Both the position numbers and the translations under genes were made by a program. A stretch of 64,000 bases of DNA from Myxococcus landrumus. Lineage in GTDB: Bacteria; Myxococcota; Myxococcia; Myxococcales; Myxococcaceae. Positions 17,043-25,866 of this stretch are shown one piece after another. Location of the stretch: assembly GCF_017301635.1 (NCBI RefSeq), contig NZ_CP071091.1, forward strand, positions 7,928,501 through 7,992,500, given 5' to 3'. Under the pieces are notes generated by a model. It saw only the letters and a program-made list of their open reading frames with translations, searched no databases and was not told the DNA's origin. The first letter of the stretch is position 1; the number at the start of each line of letters is the position of its first letter.

Positions 17043-17411
17043 ATGGCTAAGCGGGTCCTGGTCGTCGACGATGCCATCTTCATGCGCAACATGATCAAGG
17101 ACATCTTCGCGTCTGGAGGGTTCGAGGTCGTCGGTGAAGCGGCCAATGGCCTGGAGGCGGTGGAGAAGTACAAGGAGCTCAAGCCCGACCTCACGACGAT
17201 GGACATCGTGATGCCCTTCAAGAGCGGCATCGAGGCGACGCGGGAGATCATCAAGCACGACAGCAGCGCGGTGGTCATCATGTGCTCCGCGCTGGGGCAG
17301 GAGAGCCTGGTGATGGAGGCCATCGAGGCGGGTGCCTCGGACTTCATCGTCAAGCCGTTCCGGGCCGAGGACGTGTTGGCCGTGGTGAAGAAGGTCCTGG
17401 GAGAGGCGTGA
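17043..17411 (+). CDS. difD: CheY-type single-domain response regulator, DifD-like
   Basis: 122 residues, a receiver domain without output. It has the acidic pair Asp9-Asp10, phospho-acceptor Asp54 (TTMDIVMP), a Ser/Thr switch in IMCSALG and the conserved Lys in IVKPF. In M. xanthus DifD takes phosphate from DifE and acts as a negative regulator of exopolysaccharide rather than as an output, probably a phosphate sink. The gene lies between the CheW and CheA genes. Confidence 0.95.
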   Translation: MAKRVLVVDDAIFMRNMIKDIFASGGFEVVGEAANGLEAVEKYKELKPDLTTMDIVMPFKSGIEATREIIKHDSSAVVIMCSALGQESLVMEAIEAGASDFIVKPFRAEDVLAVVKKVLGEA

Positions 17412-17457
17412 GCGGCAGCGCCTTCGGGCGGAGTCGCGCTTCCTGACGAGGTCGGGC

Positions 17458-19971
17458 ATGACGATGGACATGTCCCGTTACCTGGGCCTCTTCATCTCAG
17501 AGGCCACCGAGCACTTGGAGTCGCTCGGACGGGACCTGGTGCAACTGGAGCGGGAAGGCTCCTCGAGCGCGGTCGACTCGATGTTCCGTCACGCCCACTC
17601 GGTGAAGGGCATGGCGTCGTCGATGGGCTTCGAGTCCATCGCCATCGTGGCGCACCGGGTGGAGGACCTCGTCGATGCCGTGCGGCAGGACCGGGGACGG
17701 CTGGACCGGGACCTGGTGGACCTGCTGCTGAGTGCCTCGGACACGCTGCTGGCGCAGGTGCGCGCCGTGGCCGAGGGACGCCAGCCCGACGACGCGGCGA
17801 CGCTCCTGACGCAGCTGGGCCAGCGCGTCACCCTGATGACGGGCCACGCGCCCACCGCGACGCGCGTCGCCAAGGTGACCGTGCTCAAGCCCGACGGCTC
17901 CGACGGGGGCGAGGGTTCTGGCTCCTCGGGCGGAGGAGAGCCTTCGGGCTCCACGGGCTCGGGCGGTACGTCGGGTTCGGGTGGTGCTTCTGGCGCGGGT
18001 GGCTCCACGGGCGCGGGTGGCAGCACAGGCTCGAGCGGTACGTCGAGCGCGGGTGGTACCTCGGGCGCAGGCGGCGCTACCGGCTCGGGCGGCACCACGG
18101 GCGCGGGCGGTACCTCGGGCTCCACGGGTTCGGGCACCCCAGGCGCATCGGGCGGCGGAGCCTCTGCGGCCTCCACGGTTTCTCCTCCGTCGAGCGAGAG
18201 CGCGAGCCCCGGTTCCGAGGGCAGCCCGAGTGGGAGTGCGACCTCGGGGTCCGCCGCCAGTGCGGCGACGCCCGTTCCGCCCCGACTGACCACGGAAGAC
18301 GGTGGAGTCGGTGGCGTGCGAGGCGTGTTGGGCATCGGTGCCCCGCCAGCCTCCCCCGCAAGCGGCAACGTCTCCACGGGCACGCCTCCTGGGCTCACGG
18401 AGGCCTCGCCGAATGATCTCGGCACGGCGCTCAAGTCGGCCTCGGGCGGCGCGCTTCCGGGAGAGCGCGCGGAGGAACCGCGTGGGACGACCCAGCGCTG
18501 GGCGGTGCGCCTGCGCATCTCCCCCACGTGCCAGGTGCCCGGCGTGCGCGCCTTCCTGGTGCACAAGCGGCTCACCAACCTGGGCACGTTGGTGGACCTG
18601 CGGCCCGCACTGGAGGAGCTGAAAGCGGGCCGCATCCCGGACGGCTACATCCAGGCGGAGCTGGAGACGACGGTGGGCGATGCGGGCATCAACGCATCGC
18701 TGAAGAACGTGGCGGAGGTGGACGTCGTCTCCGTGAAGCTCGCGGTCGCCACGCCGGTCCCCGCTGTCGTTCCCTCGTCGACGGGAGAGGGCGGACGCGC
18801 CACGGGAGACTCCTCCTCGCGCACGGTCCGCGTGCGCACGGAGCTGCTGGACTACTTCCTCGACACGGTGGGCGAGCTGATGCTCGCCACGGCGCGCCTG
18901 CGTGAAGTGGGCAAGGTGTTGCCAGAGACCGTGCGCCCCGCGCTGGAGGAGGGCGTCTACCGGCTGCACACGCTGGTGAAGGACCTGCACGACAAGGTGA
19001 TGACGGCGCGCATGACGCCGCTGTCGCTCATCACCGACCGGCTGCCGCGCGCGGCGCGAGACATCGCCCGTCGCAAGGAGCGCGAGGTCGACCTGGTCAT
19101 CACCGGCGCGGAAATCGAGCTCGACCGCGCCATCCTCGACGAGCTGGCGGACCCGCTGCTGCACCTGCTGCGCAACTGCATCGACCACGGCCTGGAGTCC
19201 CCCGACGAGCGCATCGCCGCGAAGAAGGGCCCGCGCGGGCGCGTGCTCGTGGCCGTCAAGCGCGCCCGGGACCGCGTCATCATCGAGCTGGAAGATGACG
19301 GCCGGGGCATGAATCCCGCGAAGCTGAAGGCCGCGGCGGTGTCGCGGGGCCTGCTGACGCCGGAGCTCGCCGCGCGCATGACGGACCGCGAGGCGTTCCT
19401 GCTCTCGTGCCTGCCGGGCGTCTCCACGGCGAAGGACGTGACGGACATCTCCGGCCGCGGCGTGGGCATGGACGCCGTCAAGCGCGTGGTGGAGAGCGTG
19501 GGTGGCACGCTCGAAATCGACAGCGAGGCGGGCCGAGGCACCCGCTTCACCCTGCGGCTCCCTTTGACGGTGGCCGTGGTGCACCTGCTGCTGGTGGAGG
19601 TGGGCGAAGAGGTCTTCGGCCTGCCCATCGCCAAGGTGGTGGGGGCCACGGAGGCGGACAGCGAGGCGCTCAGCCGCAGCCGCGAGACGGCGCTGTTGCC
19701 GCACGGCAACTCGCTGCTGCCCGTGCACGCGCTGGACACGCTCGTGGGCGTGCCGGTGCCGGGGCTGCGGGGCGTGCGTCCCTTCGTGGTGATGGAGGGC
19801 GACTCCGGACGGGTGGCGCTGGGCGTGGACCGGTTGCTCGGGCAGGAGGAAGTGGTGCTCAAGCCGTTGTCGCGGCCGCTGGATTTGCTGCCGGGACTCT
19901 CCGGAGTGACCATCCTGGGTAGCGGCCGTCCGGTCTTCATCCTGGATGTGCCGAGGTTATTGTCCGCGTGA
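17458..19971 (+). CDS. difE: CheA-type histidine kinase with long Gly/Ser/Thr linker, DifE-like
   Basis: 837 residues. P1/HPt domain (about 5-120) with phospho-acceptor His47 in RHAHSVKG. Residues about 146-240 are an extreme low-complexity Gly/Ser/Thr/Ala linker. A P2-like response-regulator docking domain (about 345-435) begins near RWAVRLRISP. P3 dimerisation begins near VRVRTELLDYFLDTVGEL. The P4 ATPase has HLLRNCIDHGLE, EDDGRGMN and GRGVGMDAV, and a P5 CheW-like domain ends the protein. In M. xanthus DifE autophosphorylates under DifA/DifC control and is essential for exopolysaccharide. The stop overlaps the start of the CheC gene by GTGA. Confidence 0.96.
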   Translation: MTMDMSRYLGLFISEATEHLESLGRDLVQLEREGSSSAVDSMFRHAHSVKGMASSMGFESIAIVAHRVEDLVDAVRQDRGRLDRDLVDLLLSASDTLLAQVRAVAEGRQPDDAATLLTQLGQRVTLMTGHAPTATRVAKVTVLKPDGSDGGEGSGSSGGGEPSGSTGSGGTSGSGGASGAGGSTGAGGSTGSSGTSSAGGTSGAGGATGSGGTTGAGGTSGSTGSGTPGASGGGASAASTVSPPSSESASPGSEGSPSGSATSGSAASAATPVPPRLTTEDGGVGGVRGVLGIGAPPASPASGNVSTGTPPGLTEASPNDLGTALKSASGGALPGERAEEPRGTTQRWAVRLRISPTCQVPGVRAFLVHKRLTNLGTLVDLRPALEELKAGRIPDGYIQAELETTVGDAGINASLKNVAEVDVVSVKLAVATPVPAVVPSSTGEGGRATGDSSSRTVRVRTELLDYFLDTVGELMLATARLREVGKVLPETVRPALEEGVYRLHTLVKDLHDKVMTARMTPLSLITDRLPRAARDIARRKEREVDLVITGAEIELDRAILDELADPLLHLLRNCIDHGLESPDERIAAKKGPRGRVLVAVKRARDRVIIELEDDGRGMNPAKLKAAAVSRGLLTPELAARMTDREAFLLSCLPGVSTAKDVTDISGRGVGMDAVKRVVESVGGTLEIDSEAGRGTRFTLRLPLTVAVVHLLLVEVGEEVFGLPIAKVVGATEADSEALSRSRETALLPHGNSLLPVHALDTLVGVPVPGLRGVRPFVVMEGDSGRVALGVDRLLGQEEVVLKPLSRPLDLLPGLSGVTILGSGRPVFILDVPRLLSA
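17893..18178 (+). repeat. Low-complexity in-frame repeat encoding the CheA linker
   Basis: Roughly 285 bases of imperfect tandem units encode GGTSGAGG/GGSTGAGG-like peptides between P1 and P2 of the CheA gene. Such tracts change length easily by slippage. Confidence 0.8.
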
Positions 19972-20567
19972 GCCTGTCTCTTCCCAGCGACGCGCAGCTC
20001 GATGCCCTGCGCGAGGTGGCCAACATCGGCTGTGGCCATGCCGCCAATGCGCTCTCCCGGTTGATGGGGGGGCGTCAGGTGGACCTGTCCGTCCCACGGG
20101 TGCTGCTCGCGGGTCCCGAGGACGCGGCGGGGATGTTGGGCGGCGATGCTCCCGCGGTGGCGGCCTGGCTCGCCATCACAGGGGCCCTGCGGGGCGTGAT
20201 GATGCTCGGGTTGTCCCAGGCGGATGGCCTGTCCCTGGAGACCTTGCTGCTGGGAGGGCAGACGTCCGGGCAGGAGGAGCGCGACAGCGCGGTGTCCGAG
20301 GCCGCCAACATCGTCGCGAGTGCCTGTCTGTCCGCCATCGGCAAGCTGACGTCGTGGCGGCTGATGCCGTCGGTGCCCACGCTGCGGCGGGGCAGCGCGC
20401 GGGTGCTGGTGGACGCGGCGGTGTCCCAGGTGGAGGGCGACGCGAGCCGTGTGGTGGTGCTGGAGGCGCGCTTCATGGCGTCGTCGACCCCCCCGGTGAG
20501 CGGGCAGCTTCTGTTGGTGCTCGAGCGGGAGAGCTCGCGGGCGCTTCTGGCGCGGCTGGGCGTGTAG
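19968..20567 (+). CDS. difG: CheC-type CheY phosphatase, DifG-like
   Basis: 199 residues. It has the two pseudo-symmetric active-site helices of CheC: LREVANIGCGHAANALSRL near the N-terminus and AVSEAANIVASACLSAIG near residue 107, each with the E-x2-N pattern needed to dephosphorylate CheY. GTG start in the sequence GTGA, overlapping the CheA stop. In M. xanthus DifG is a phosphatase-like regulator that acts with DifD to damp Dif signalling. It is the last chemosensory gene of the operon, with larB 24 bp downstream. Confidence 0.9.
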   Translation: MSLSLPSDAQLDALREVANIGCGHAANALSRLMGGRQVDLSVPRVLLAGPEDAAGMLGGDAPAVAAWLAITGALRGVMMLGLSQADGLSLETLLLGGQTSGQEERDSAVSEAANIVASACLSAIGKLTSWRLMPSVPTLRRGSARVLVDAAVSQVEGDASRVVVLEARFMASSTPPVSGQLLLVLERESSRALLARLGV

Positions 20568-20591
20568 CCCGTTTCGGGGTACACGGCCCCC

Positions 20592-21344
20592 ATGGACGAG
20601 AAGTCGCTGAAGCAGCTCCTGGGGAGCGTGAAGTCGGGCCGTGTCTCGGTGGATGACGCCGTGGGCAAGCTCAAGGACCTGCCCTTCGCGGAGCTGGGCT
20701 ACGCGACGCTCGACACCCACCGCAACCTGCGCTTCGGGTTCCCCGAGGTGGTGCTGGGTGGGCCCAAGACGGTGGAGCAGTTGCTGGGCATCGTCGGCGC
20801 GCTGGTGGAGCGCAAGCAGACGGTGCTGGTGACGCGGCTGCAGGAGGAGAAGGCGGAGGTGCTGCTCGAGCGCTTCCCCAAGGCCCAGTACCACCCGGTG
20901 GCGCGCATCTTCCACCTCAAGCAGGGCAAGGTGCGAGCGGGCCGCGTGGCCGTCGTCACGGCGGGCACCAGCGATATCCCCGTGGCGGAGGAGGCCGCGG
21001 TGACGGCCGAGGCGATGGGCGCGGAGGTGCGGCGCGTCTACGACGTGGGCGTGGCGGGCATCCACCGGCTCCTGCGGCGCCGGGAGGAAATCCAGGAGTG
21101 CCATGTCGCCGTGGTGGTGGCGGGCATGGAGGGAGCGCTGGCGAGCGCGCTGGGCGGCCTGGTGGGCATCCCCGTGGTCGCGGTGCCCACGTCGGTGGGC
21201 TACGGCGCCAACTTCCAGGGCCTGTCCGCGCTGCTGGCGATGGTGAACTCCTGTGCCTCCAATGTGGCGACGATGAACATCGACAATGGCTTTGGTGGGG
21301 GCTTCTACGCGGCCCTCGTCTCGCGCACGAAGGGACGGCGGTGA
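20592..21344 (+). CDS. larB: Nickel pincer cofactor biosynthesis protein LarB
   Basis: 250 residues. LarB carboxylates and hydrolyses nicotinic acid adenine dinucleotide in the first step of the nickel-pincer nucleotide cofactor of lactate racemase-type enzymes. The PurE-like C-terminal half is clear: VTAGTSDIPVAEEAAVTAEA, RVYDVGVAGIHRLL, VAGMEGALASALGGL and VPTSVGYGANFQGLSALLAM. It is immediately followed by larC. No larE or LarA-type enzyme is in the window. It lies only 24 bp after the CheC gene and may be co-transcribed with dif. Confidence 0.95.
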   Translation: MDEKSLKQLLGSVKSGRVSVDDAVGKLKDLPFAELGYATLDTHRNLRFGFPEVVLGGPKTVEQLLGIVGALVERKQTVLVTRLQEEKAEVLLERFPKAQYHPVARIFHLKQGKVRAGRVAVVTAGTSDIPVAEEAAVTAEAMGAEVRRVYDVGVAGIHRLLRRREEIQECHVAVVVAGMEGALASALGGLVGIPVVAVPTSVGYGANFQGLSALLAMVNSCASNVATMNIDNGFGGGFYAALVSRTKGRR

Positions 21345-21349
21345 GCACC

Positions 21350-22522
21350 ATGCGACGCATCCTCTACCTGGAGCCGGTGGGTGGCATCGCCGGGGACATG
21401 TTCCTGGCGGCGGGCATCGACCTGGGGCTCGCGCCGGAGGCGATTGAAGCGGCGCTGCGAGGCTTGAAGGTGCCGGGGTGGAAGCTGGCGGTGAGCCGCG
21501 CGGTGCGCCACGCCATCAGCGGCACGCATCTGGACGTGGTGCTGGACGCGCGCGAGGCCCATCCGCACCGGGCCTACGCGGACATCCGCCGCCTCATCGA
21601 GTCCGCCACCACGCTGCCGGACCGCGCGAAGGAGCGCGCGCTGGCGGTGTTCCGCGCCATCGGCGAGGCAGAGGCGAAGGTGCATGGCGTGTCCATCGAC
21701 GACATCCACTTCCACGAAGTGGGTGCGGTGGACTCCATCGTGGACATCTGCGGCGCGGCGGTGGTGCTGGAGTTGTTGGGGGACCCGGAGGTGCACGCGG
21801 CGCCGCCGCCCCTGGGCAGCGGGACGATTCGCGTGGCCCATGGCGCCATGCCGATTCCAGTGCCGGCCACGCTGGAGCTGCTGCGCGACGTGCCCGTGCG
21901 CTTCGAGGGCGTGGGCGAGTTGACGACGCCCACCGGCGCGGCGCTGCTCAAGGTGCTGTCGAAGATTGGCCACCCGCCCGACTTCATCGTGGAGAAGGTG
22001 GGCTACGGCGTGGGCACGAAGGACTTCCGCGACAGGCCCAACGTGCTGCGCGCGTCCCTGGGGCGCATGGAGGCGTCGCGCTCCGAGGGGCTGTGGGTGG
22101 TGGAAGCCAACCTGGACGACGCCACGCCGCAGTTGCTCGGGCACCTGGTGGAGCGGATGTTGAGCGTGGGCGCGCTGGACGCGTGGGTGGCGCCGGTGGT
22201 GATGAAGAAGAGTCGCCCCGGGCACCTCTTGAGCGTGCTGGCCGAGGGTGGGCTGCGCGACACGGTGGTGGACACGCTGCTGCGCGAGTCGACGTCGCTG
22301 GGTGTTCGCTACCACCGCGTGGAGCGCCAGGCGCTGGAGCGCGACTGGGTGGAGGTGGAGACTCCGTGGGGCCGGGTGCGCGTGAAGCGTGGCTTGCTCA
22401 ACGGCGCGGTCCTCAACGCCCATCCCGAGTTCGAGGACTGCCGGCGTGTCGCGGAGGAGGCGAAGGTTCCGGTGAAGCAGGTGATGACGGCGGCCATGGT
22501 GGCGCTCGGCCTCCCTGGCTGA
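21350..22522 (+). CDS. larC: Nickel pincer cofactor biosynthesis protein LarC
   Basis: About 390 residues in one uninterrupted frame, whereas some lactobacilli need a frameshift between larC1 and larC2. LarC inserts nickel into the pincer nucleotide using CTP. Hallmarks are YLEPVGGIAGDMFLAA at the N-terminus, the His/Asp-rich IDDIHFHEVGAVDSIVDI, TPTGAALLKVL and the C-terminal VVEANLDDATPQLLGHL. A GTG at 21341 overlapping the larB stop (GTGA) is an alternative start three codons upstream. It is convergent with the following genes. Confidence 0.95.
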   Translation: MRRILYLEPVGGIAGDMFLAAGIDLGLAPEAIEAALRGLKVPGWKLAVSRAVRHAISGTHLDVVLDAREAHPHRAYADIRRLIESATTLPDRAKERALAVFRAIGEAEAKVHGVSIDDIHFHEVGAVDSIVDICGAAVVLELLGDPEVHAAPPPLGSGTIRVAHGAMPIPVPATLELLRDVPVRFEGVGELTTPTGAALLKVLSKIGHPPDFIVEKVGYGVGTKDFRDRPNVLRASLGRMEASRSEGLWVVEANLDDATPQLLGHLVERMLSVGALDAWVAPVVMKKSRPGHLLSVLAEGGLRDTVVDTLLRESTSLGVRYHRVERQALERDWVEVETPWGRVRVKRGLLNGAVLNAHPEFEDCRRVAEEAKVPVKQVMTAAMVALGLPG

Positions 22523-22535
22523 GCCGGAGTCGCAG

Positions 22536-22653
22536 CACGAGCCCGAGGCCCGCGAGGCGGAGTGCCTCGTCCTCGGTGGGACGGTGGGCTTCGGCTTACC
22601 GTCGCCGCGTACCCAGGATGGGAAGGAGCATCACGAGCCCGAGGCCCGCGAGG
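22536..22653. repeat. 22-bp direct repeat flanking the 3' end of the zinc-ribbon gene
   Basis: The same 22 bases, beginning CACGAGCCCGAGGCCCGC, occur at 22536-22557 (intergenic) and at 22632-22653 (inside the last codons of the minus-strand gene). The downstream copy reads as a duplicated piece of that gene's final membrane helix. Confidence 0.7.
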
Positions 22654-23297
22654 GCCATGCCCGCGATGCGGAGTCGCCCGTGTCCTCGGAGCAGCACGAG
22701 CGTCACGCCCAGGTAGGCCGCCACGGCCACCCTTCGCGCGAACGGTGAGGGCAGCAGGGCCAGCAGCCCCGTGCCCAGCGACGCGTGCTTGCGGAAGAGG
22801 TGCCACCCGCTGCCCTTCTGCTCCTGGGCGCGCAGCTTCCCCATGAGGTACGCGTAGCGCTCGTCGTCCTCGCGGCGCTCGTGCTCGAGCCGCGACGACG
22901 CCCCTTCAGCTCCAGGGGACGCGCGCCTGTCGCGTGCTTCCTGTCGTGCGCGAGTGAGCCGCGCTTTGTGTTCGCGCTGCTGGGGCGTCGTCAGGTCCGC
23001 CTCACAGCGCTGGCACGTCTTCGCGTACCGCCCGTTCTCCGCATCGCAGAGGAGGCAGCGCGGGAAATCGAGCGCGTCTTCCGACAGGTCTGGCCGGTGC
23101 TCGAGCACCAGGGGCGCCTGTGCCTTGAAGCGCTCCAGATGTGCTTCAGGGACGATGTTGCCCTGGGGGGCCGCGCCGCGCTCGGCGAGGTCCTCGAAGC
23201 GCCGACCTCCGTCGTGGAGCTGCGCGGGCGCGTCCTGCTTCGCGCGCTCACCCCGGTCGTTCTCCAGATGGAGGAAGCGCGAGAGCTTGAACTTCAT
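22596..23297 (-). CDS. Membrane protein with zinc ribbon, partner of the AAA ATPase
   Basis: About 233 residues. The soluble N-terminal half contains a treble-clef or zinc-ribbon pair, CLLC and, 11 residues later, CQRC (near residues 81-98), then a charged helical stretch. The C-terminus has two hydrophobic helices (GTGLLALLPSP... and VAVAAYLGVTLVLL...). No family name was recognised. Its ATG overlaps the stop of the upstream AAA ATPase (ATGA), so the two proteins are made together and probably act together at the membrane, by inference. Confidence 0.75.
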   Translation of the reverse strand: MKFKLSRFLHLENDRGERAKQDAPAQLHDGGRRFEDLAERGAAPQGNIVPEAHLERFKAQAPLVLEHRPDLSEDALDFPRCLLCDAENGRYAKTCQRCEADLTTPQQREHKARLTRARQEARDRRASPGAEGASSRLEHERREDDERYAYLMGKLRAQEQKGSGWHLFRKHASLGTGLLALLPSPFARRVAVAAYLGVTLVLLRGHGRLRIAGMALAGLGLVMLLPILGTRRR

Positions 23298-24853
23298 GCG
23301 GGAGTGCTCTCGCGAGACGAGGCGGGCCGGGTGCGTCCGCGCGCCCACTCTCGCAGCCGGCCAATCTCGTCGCGCATCGTCACCGACAGCGGGAACGTGT
23401 CGCGGAGCGTCCTCACCAGGTGCTGCTGCTCCAGCTCGGTGTTCTCCGCGAAGGCTTCATAGAGCCCGGCCACCACGGACTGCTCGATTTCGGCGCCGCT
23501 GAAGCCCTCGGCGAGCGCGGCCAGCTCCGGCACGGAGAACCGCGAGGGCTCCCGCTTCCGCTTGCGCAGGTGGATGCGGAAGATGTCCTCGCGCTCGGCC
23601 TGGGCGGGCAGGTCGATGAAGAAGATTTCGTCGAAGCGTCCCTTGCGCAGCACCTCGGGAGGCAGCCCGTCGATGCGATTGGCCGTGGCCACCACGAACA
23701 CCGGCGCCGTCTTCTCCTGGAGCCACGTCAAGAGCGTGCCGAAGACGCGCGCGGACACACCGCTGTCCGCGGAGCTGGAGGAGGCCACGCCCGACAGCCC
23801 CTTCTCGATTTCATCCACCCACAGCACCACGGGCGACACGCTCTCCGCCACGCGGATGGCCTTGCGCAGGTTCTCCTCCGAGGAACCAATCAGCCCGCTG
23901 AAGATGCGGCCCATGTCCAGCCGCAGGAGCGGCAGGTTCCAGTGCGCGGAGACGGCCTTCGCGGTGAGGCTCTTGCCGCAGCCCTGGACGCCCAGCAGCA
24001 ACAGCCCGCGAGGCTCCGGCAGACCGAACTGACGCGCCCGCTCCCCAAAGGCCGCGGTGCGCTGACTCAGCCACCCCTTGAGGTTCTCCAGGCCGCCCAC
24101 GTTGCCCAGCGTCTCATCGGGTGGGTAGTACTCGAGCAGGCCGCTCTTGCGAATCACCTGCCGCTTCTCGTCCTGGATGCGCTTGATGTCCTCGGGGCCC
24201 AGCTTGCCGTCGGAGGCGATGGCCTTGGCGAAGGCGTTCTCCGCCTCCGACATCGTCAGCCCGAGCGCGGCCTTGATGAGCTGGTCGGCGTGTTCGCGCG
24301 ATATCTCGATGGTTGCTTTGTTCGTCCGGCGCACCACCGCGACAATCTCCTTCAAGAGCCGCATGAGGTCGTTGTACCCGGGCATGGGCACGTCGATGAC
24401 GGAGACCTCCTTCTCCAGCTCCACGGGGATGAGCAGCGAGGGCGACAGGAGGATGACGGTGGTGAAGGTGCTCTTGAGGAAGTGCGCCAGCTCTCGCAGG
24501 GCGCGCACCACGGTCTTCTCCTCCAGGAAGGCGTGGAAGTCCTTCAGCACCACCAGCGCGGGCTCGCCCAGCTTCTCGATGGCGGCCAGGGCGTCGATGG
24601 GGTTGCGCGTGTCCTCGGGGAGCGCGCCCGTGCGCGAGTTGCCCGCGCTTCGCAGGCCCCGGGTGACGGACCAGGTGAAGAGGGCCTTGCCGTGCGCGCG
24701 AGCCAGCTCCGCGAGGATGGCCTCCACGCGCTGCTCCTCCCAGGACACCAGGTAGAGCAGCGGGTAGCGGGCGCGAACGAGGAGGTCCAGCTCCTCGAGC
24801 CACGGCTCGGTGGGGTGAGAGGCTCGGGCGCTGCCGGGGGCGGGGAGCGACAT
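23294..24853 (-). CDS. AAA+ ATPase of the Ycf46 type
   Basis: 519 residues. The N-terminal 240 residues are a degenerate ATPase-like domain (RARYPLLYLVSWEEQRVEAI is characteristic of Ycf46). The C-terminal AAA module has Walker A GVQGCGKS (288-295), Walker B VLWVDE (343-348), the second region SGVSARVFGTLLTWLQE, sensor VVATANRIDGLPPE and the arginine-finger region RKGRFDEIFF. Ycf46 proteins occur in cyanobacteria and plastids, where a role in inorganic-carbon or photosynthetic stress regulation has been proposed. The myxobacterial role is unknown. It is coupled by ATGA to the zinc-ribbon membrane gene. Confidence 0.92.
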   Translation of the reverse strand: MSLPAPGSARASHPTEPWLEELDLLVRARYPLLYLVSWEEQRVEAILAELARAHGKALFTWSVTRGLRSAGNSRTGALPEDTRNPIDALAAIEKLGEPALVVLKDFHAFLEEKTVVRALRELAHFLKSTFTTVILLSPSLLIPVELEKEVSVIDVPMPGYNDLMRLLKEIVAVVRRTNKATIEISREHADQLIKAALGLTMSEAENAFAKAIASDGKLGPEDIKRIQDEKRQVIRKSGLLEYYPPDETLGNVGGLENLKGWLSQRTAAFGERARQFGLPEPRGLLLLGVQGCGKSLTAKAVSAHWNLPLLRLDMGRIFSGLIGSSEENLRKAIRVAESVSPVVLWVDEIEKGLSGVASSSSADSGVSARVFGTLLTWLQEKTAPVFVVATANRIDGLPPEVLRKGRFDEIFFIDLPAQAEREDIFRIHLRKRKREPSRFSVPELAALAEGFSGAEIEQSVVAGLYEAFAENTELEQQHLVRTLRDTFPLSVTMRDEIGRLREWARGRTRPASSRESTPA

Positions 24854-24921
24854 TCTCCCGCTACCTTAGTGGCCGCCCCTCCGGAACGAAAACGCCGCGA
24901 GGGGATTCGCGCCTTGTCCGG

Positions 24922-25689
24922 TTACATCGGCGCGGGCTTCAAGAGGGTGAAGGCCGCCCCCGTCGGGTCGGTCACCACGCTGAAGCGGCCGTAGGGCATG
25001 TCGGTGGGCGGCACATGGACCCGACCCCCGAGCTGAGAGACTTTCGCCGCGGCTGCGTCCGTGTCCTCGACCGCGAAGTAGTTCATCCAGTGCGGAGGGA
25101 TATCGGCCGGCATTCCCATCCCCATCTGGAACACGCCCGCCACGCCCTTCGCCCCGTGGTTCAGGACGTAGTAGTCCATGTTCGCGATGCTCTCGGGGGC
25201 CAGGCCCAGGAGCGCGGTGTAGAAGTCCTTCGCGCGAGCGCCGTCGCGGGTCTGCACCTCGCTCCAGACGAGGGTGCCGGGCTCGCCGACGAGCTGGGCG
25301 CCGTGGTGTTCGCGCGACTGCCACAGGCCGAAGTGCGCGCCAGTGGGGTCTTCGATGAAGGCCAGCCGCCCCGATTGGAAGACGTCCATGGGAGGGACCA
25401 CCACCTTGCCGCCGAGCTGCGTGGCGCGCGCGACGAAGGCGTCGACGTTGTCCGCCTCGAAGTAGACGCTCCACCGTGCCGGGCCGGGGACCTCCTTGGG
25501 CTTCACGCCCATGCCGGCGACGTCGCGGCCGTTGAGCTGGCACATCGTGTAGAAGCCTGCCTCCTTGGCGCCAGTCCTGAACGTCCAGCCGAACAGCCCA
25601 CCGTAGAAGGCCTTGGCGCCTTCCAGGTCTGGCGTCATCAAGTCCACCCAGGTGGGCGTCCCCACCTCATGTTTGTCGACCGTGGGCAT
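24922..25689 (-). CDS. VOC family protein with two glyoxalase-like domains
   Basis: 255 residues containing two vicinal-oxygen-chelate modules: residues about 8-125 (WVDLMTPDLEGAKAFYGGLF) and about 133-255 (VWSEVQTRDGARAKDFYTAL). Each ends with the motif DPTGAxF. It resembles the CFP30B/27-kDa antigen group in which the two halves pack as a pseudo-dimer. The metal ligand set and substrate cannot be deduced. It stands alone, with about 68 bp to the AAA ATPase gene and a weak promoter region upstream. Confidence 0.9.
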   Translation of the reverse strand: MPTVDKHEVGTPTWVDLMTPDLEGAKAFYGGLFGWTFRTGAKEAGFYTMCQLNGRDVAGMGVKPKEVPGPARWSVYFEADNVDAFVARATQLGGKVVVPPMDVFQSGRLAFIEDPTGAHFGLWQSREHHGAQLVGEPGTLVWSEVQTRDGARAKDFYTALLGLAPESIANMDYYVLNHGAKGVAGVFQMGMGMPADIPPHWMNYFAVEDTDAAAAKVSQLGGRVHVPPTDMPYGRFSVVTDPTGAAFTLLKPAPM

Positions 25690-25866
25690 CGAGGGTTCCT
25701 CCAGAAGTGAGCTGGGAGCGGGCCACTGAAAAAGCTAGCCATCCCGCGCGCGGATGCCCAGGCGTGCGGACGACGCCGCGCCGCGTCTCCCGCCTGGGAG
25801 ACTGGGAGGATGCGATGGCGGCGGCTGGAGGTGACGCCCTGTCCCCGCCGAGAGCGCCCCGTCAGC

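Noticed and set aside
17893..18178. Possible CRISPR-like or tandem non-coding repeat
   Set aside because: The repeats are in frame inside a CheA gene, imperfect and encode a Gly/Ser/Thr linker.
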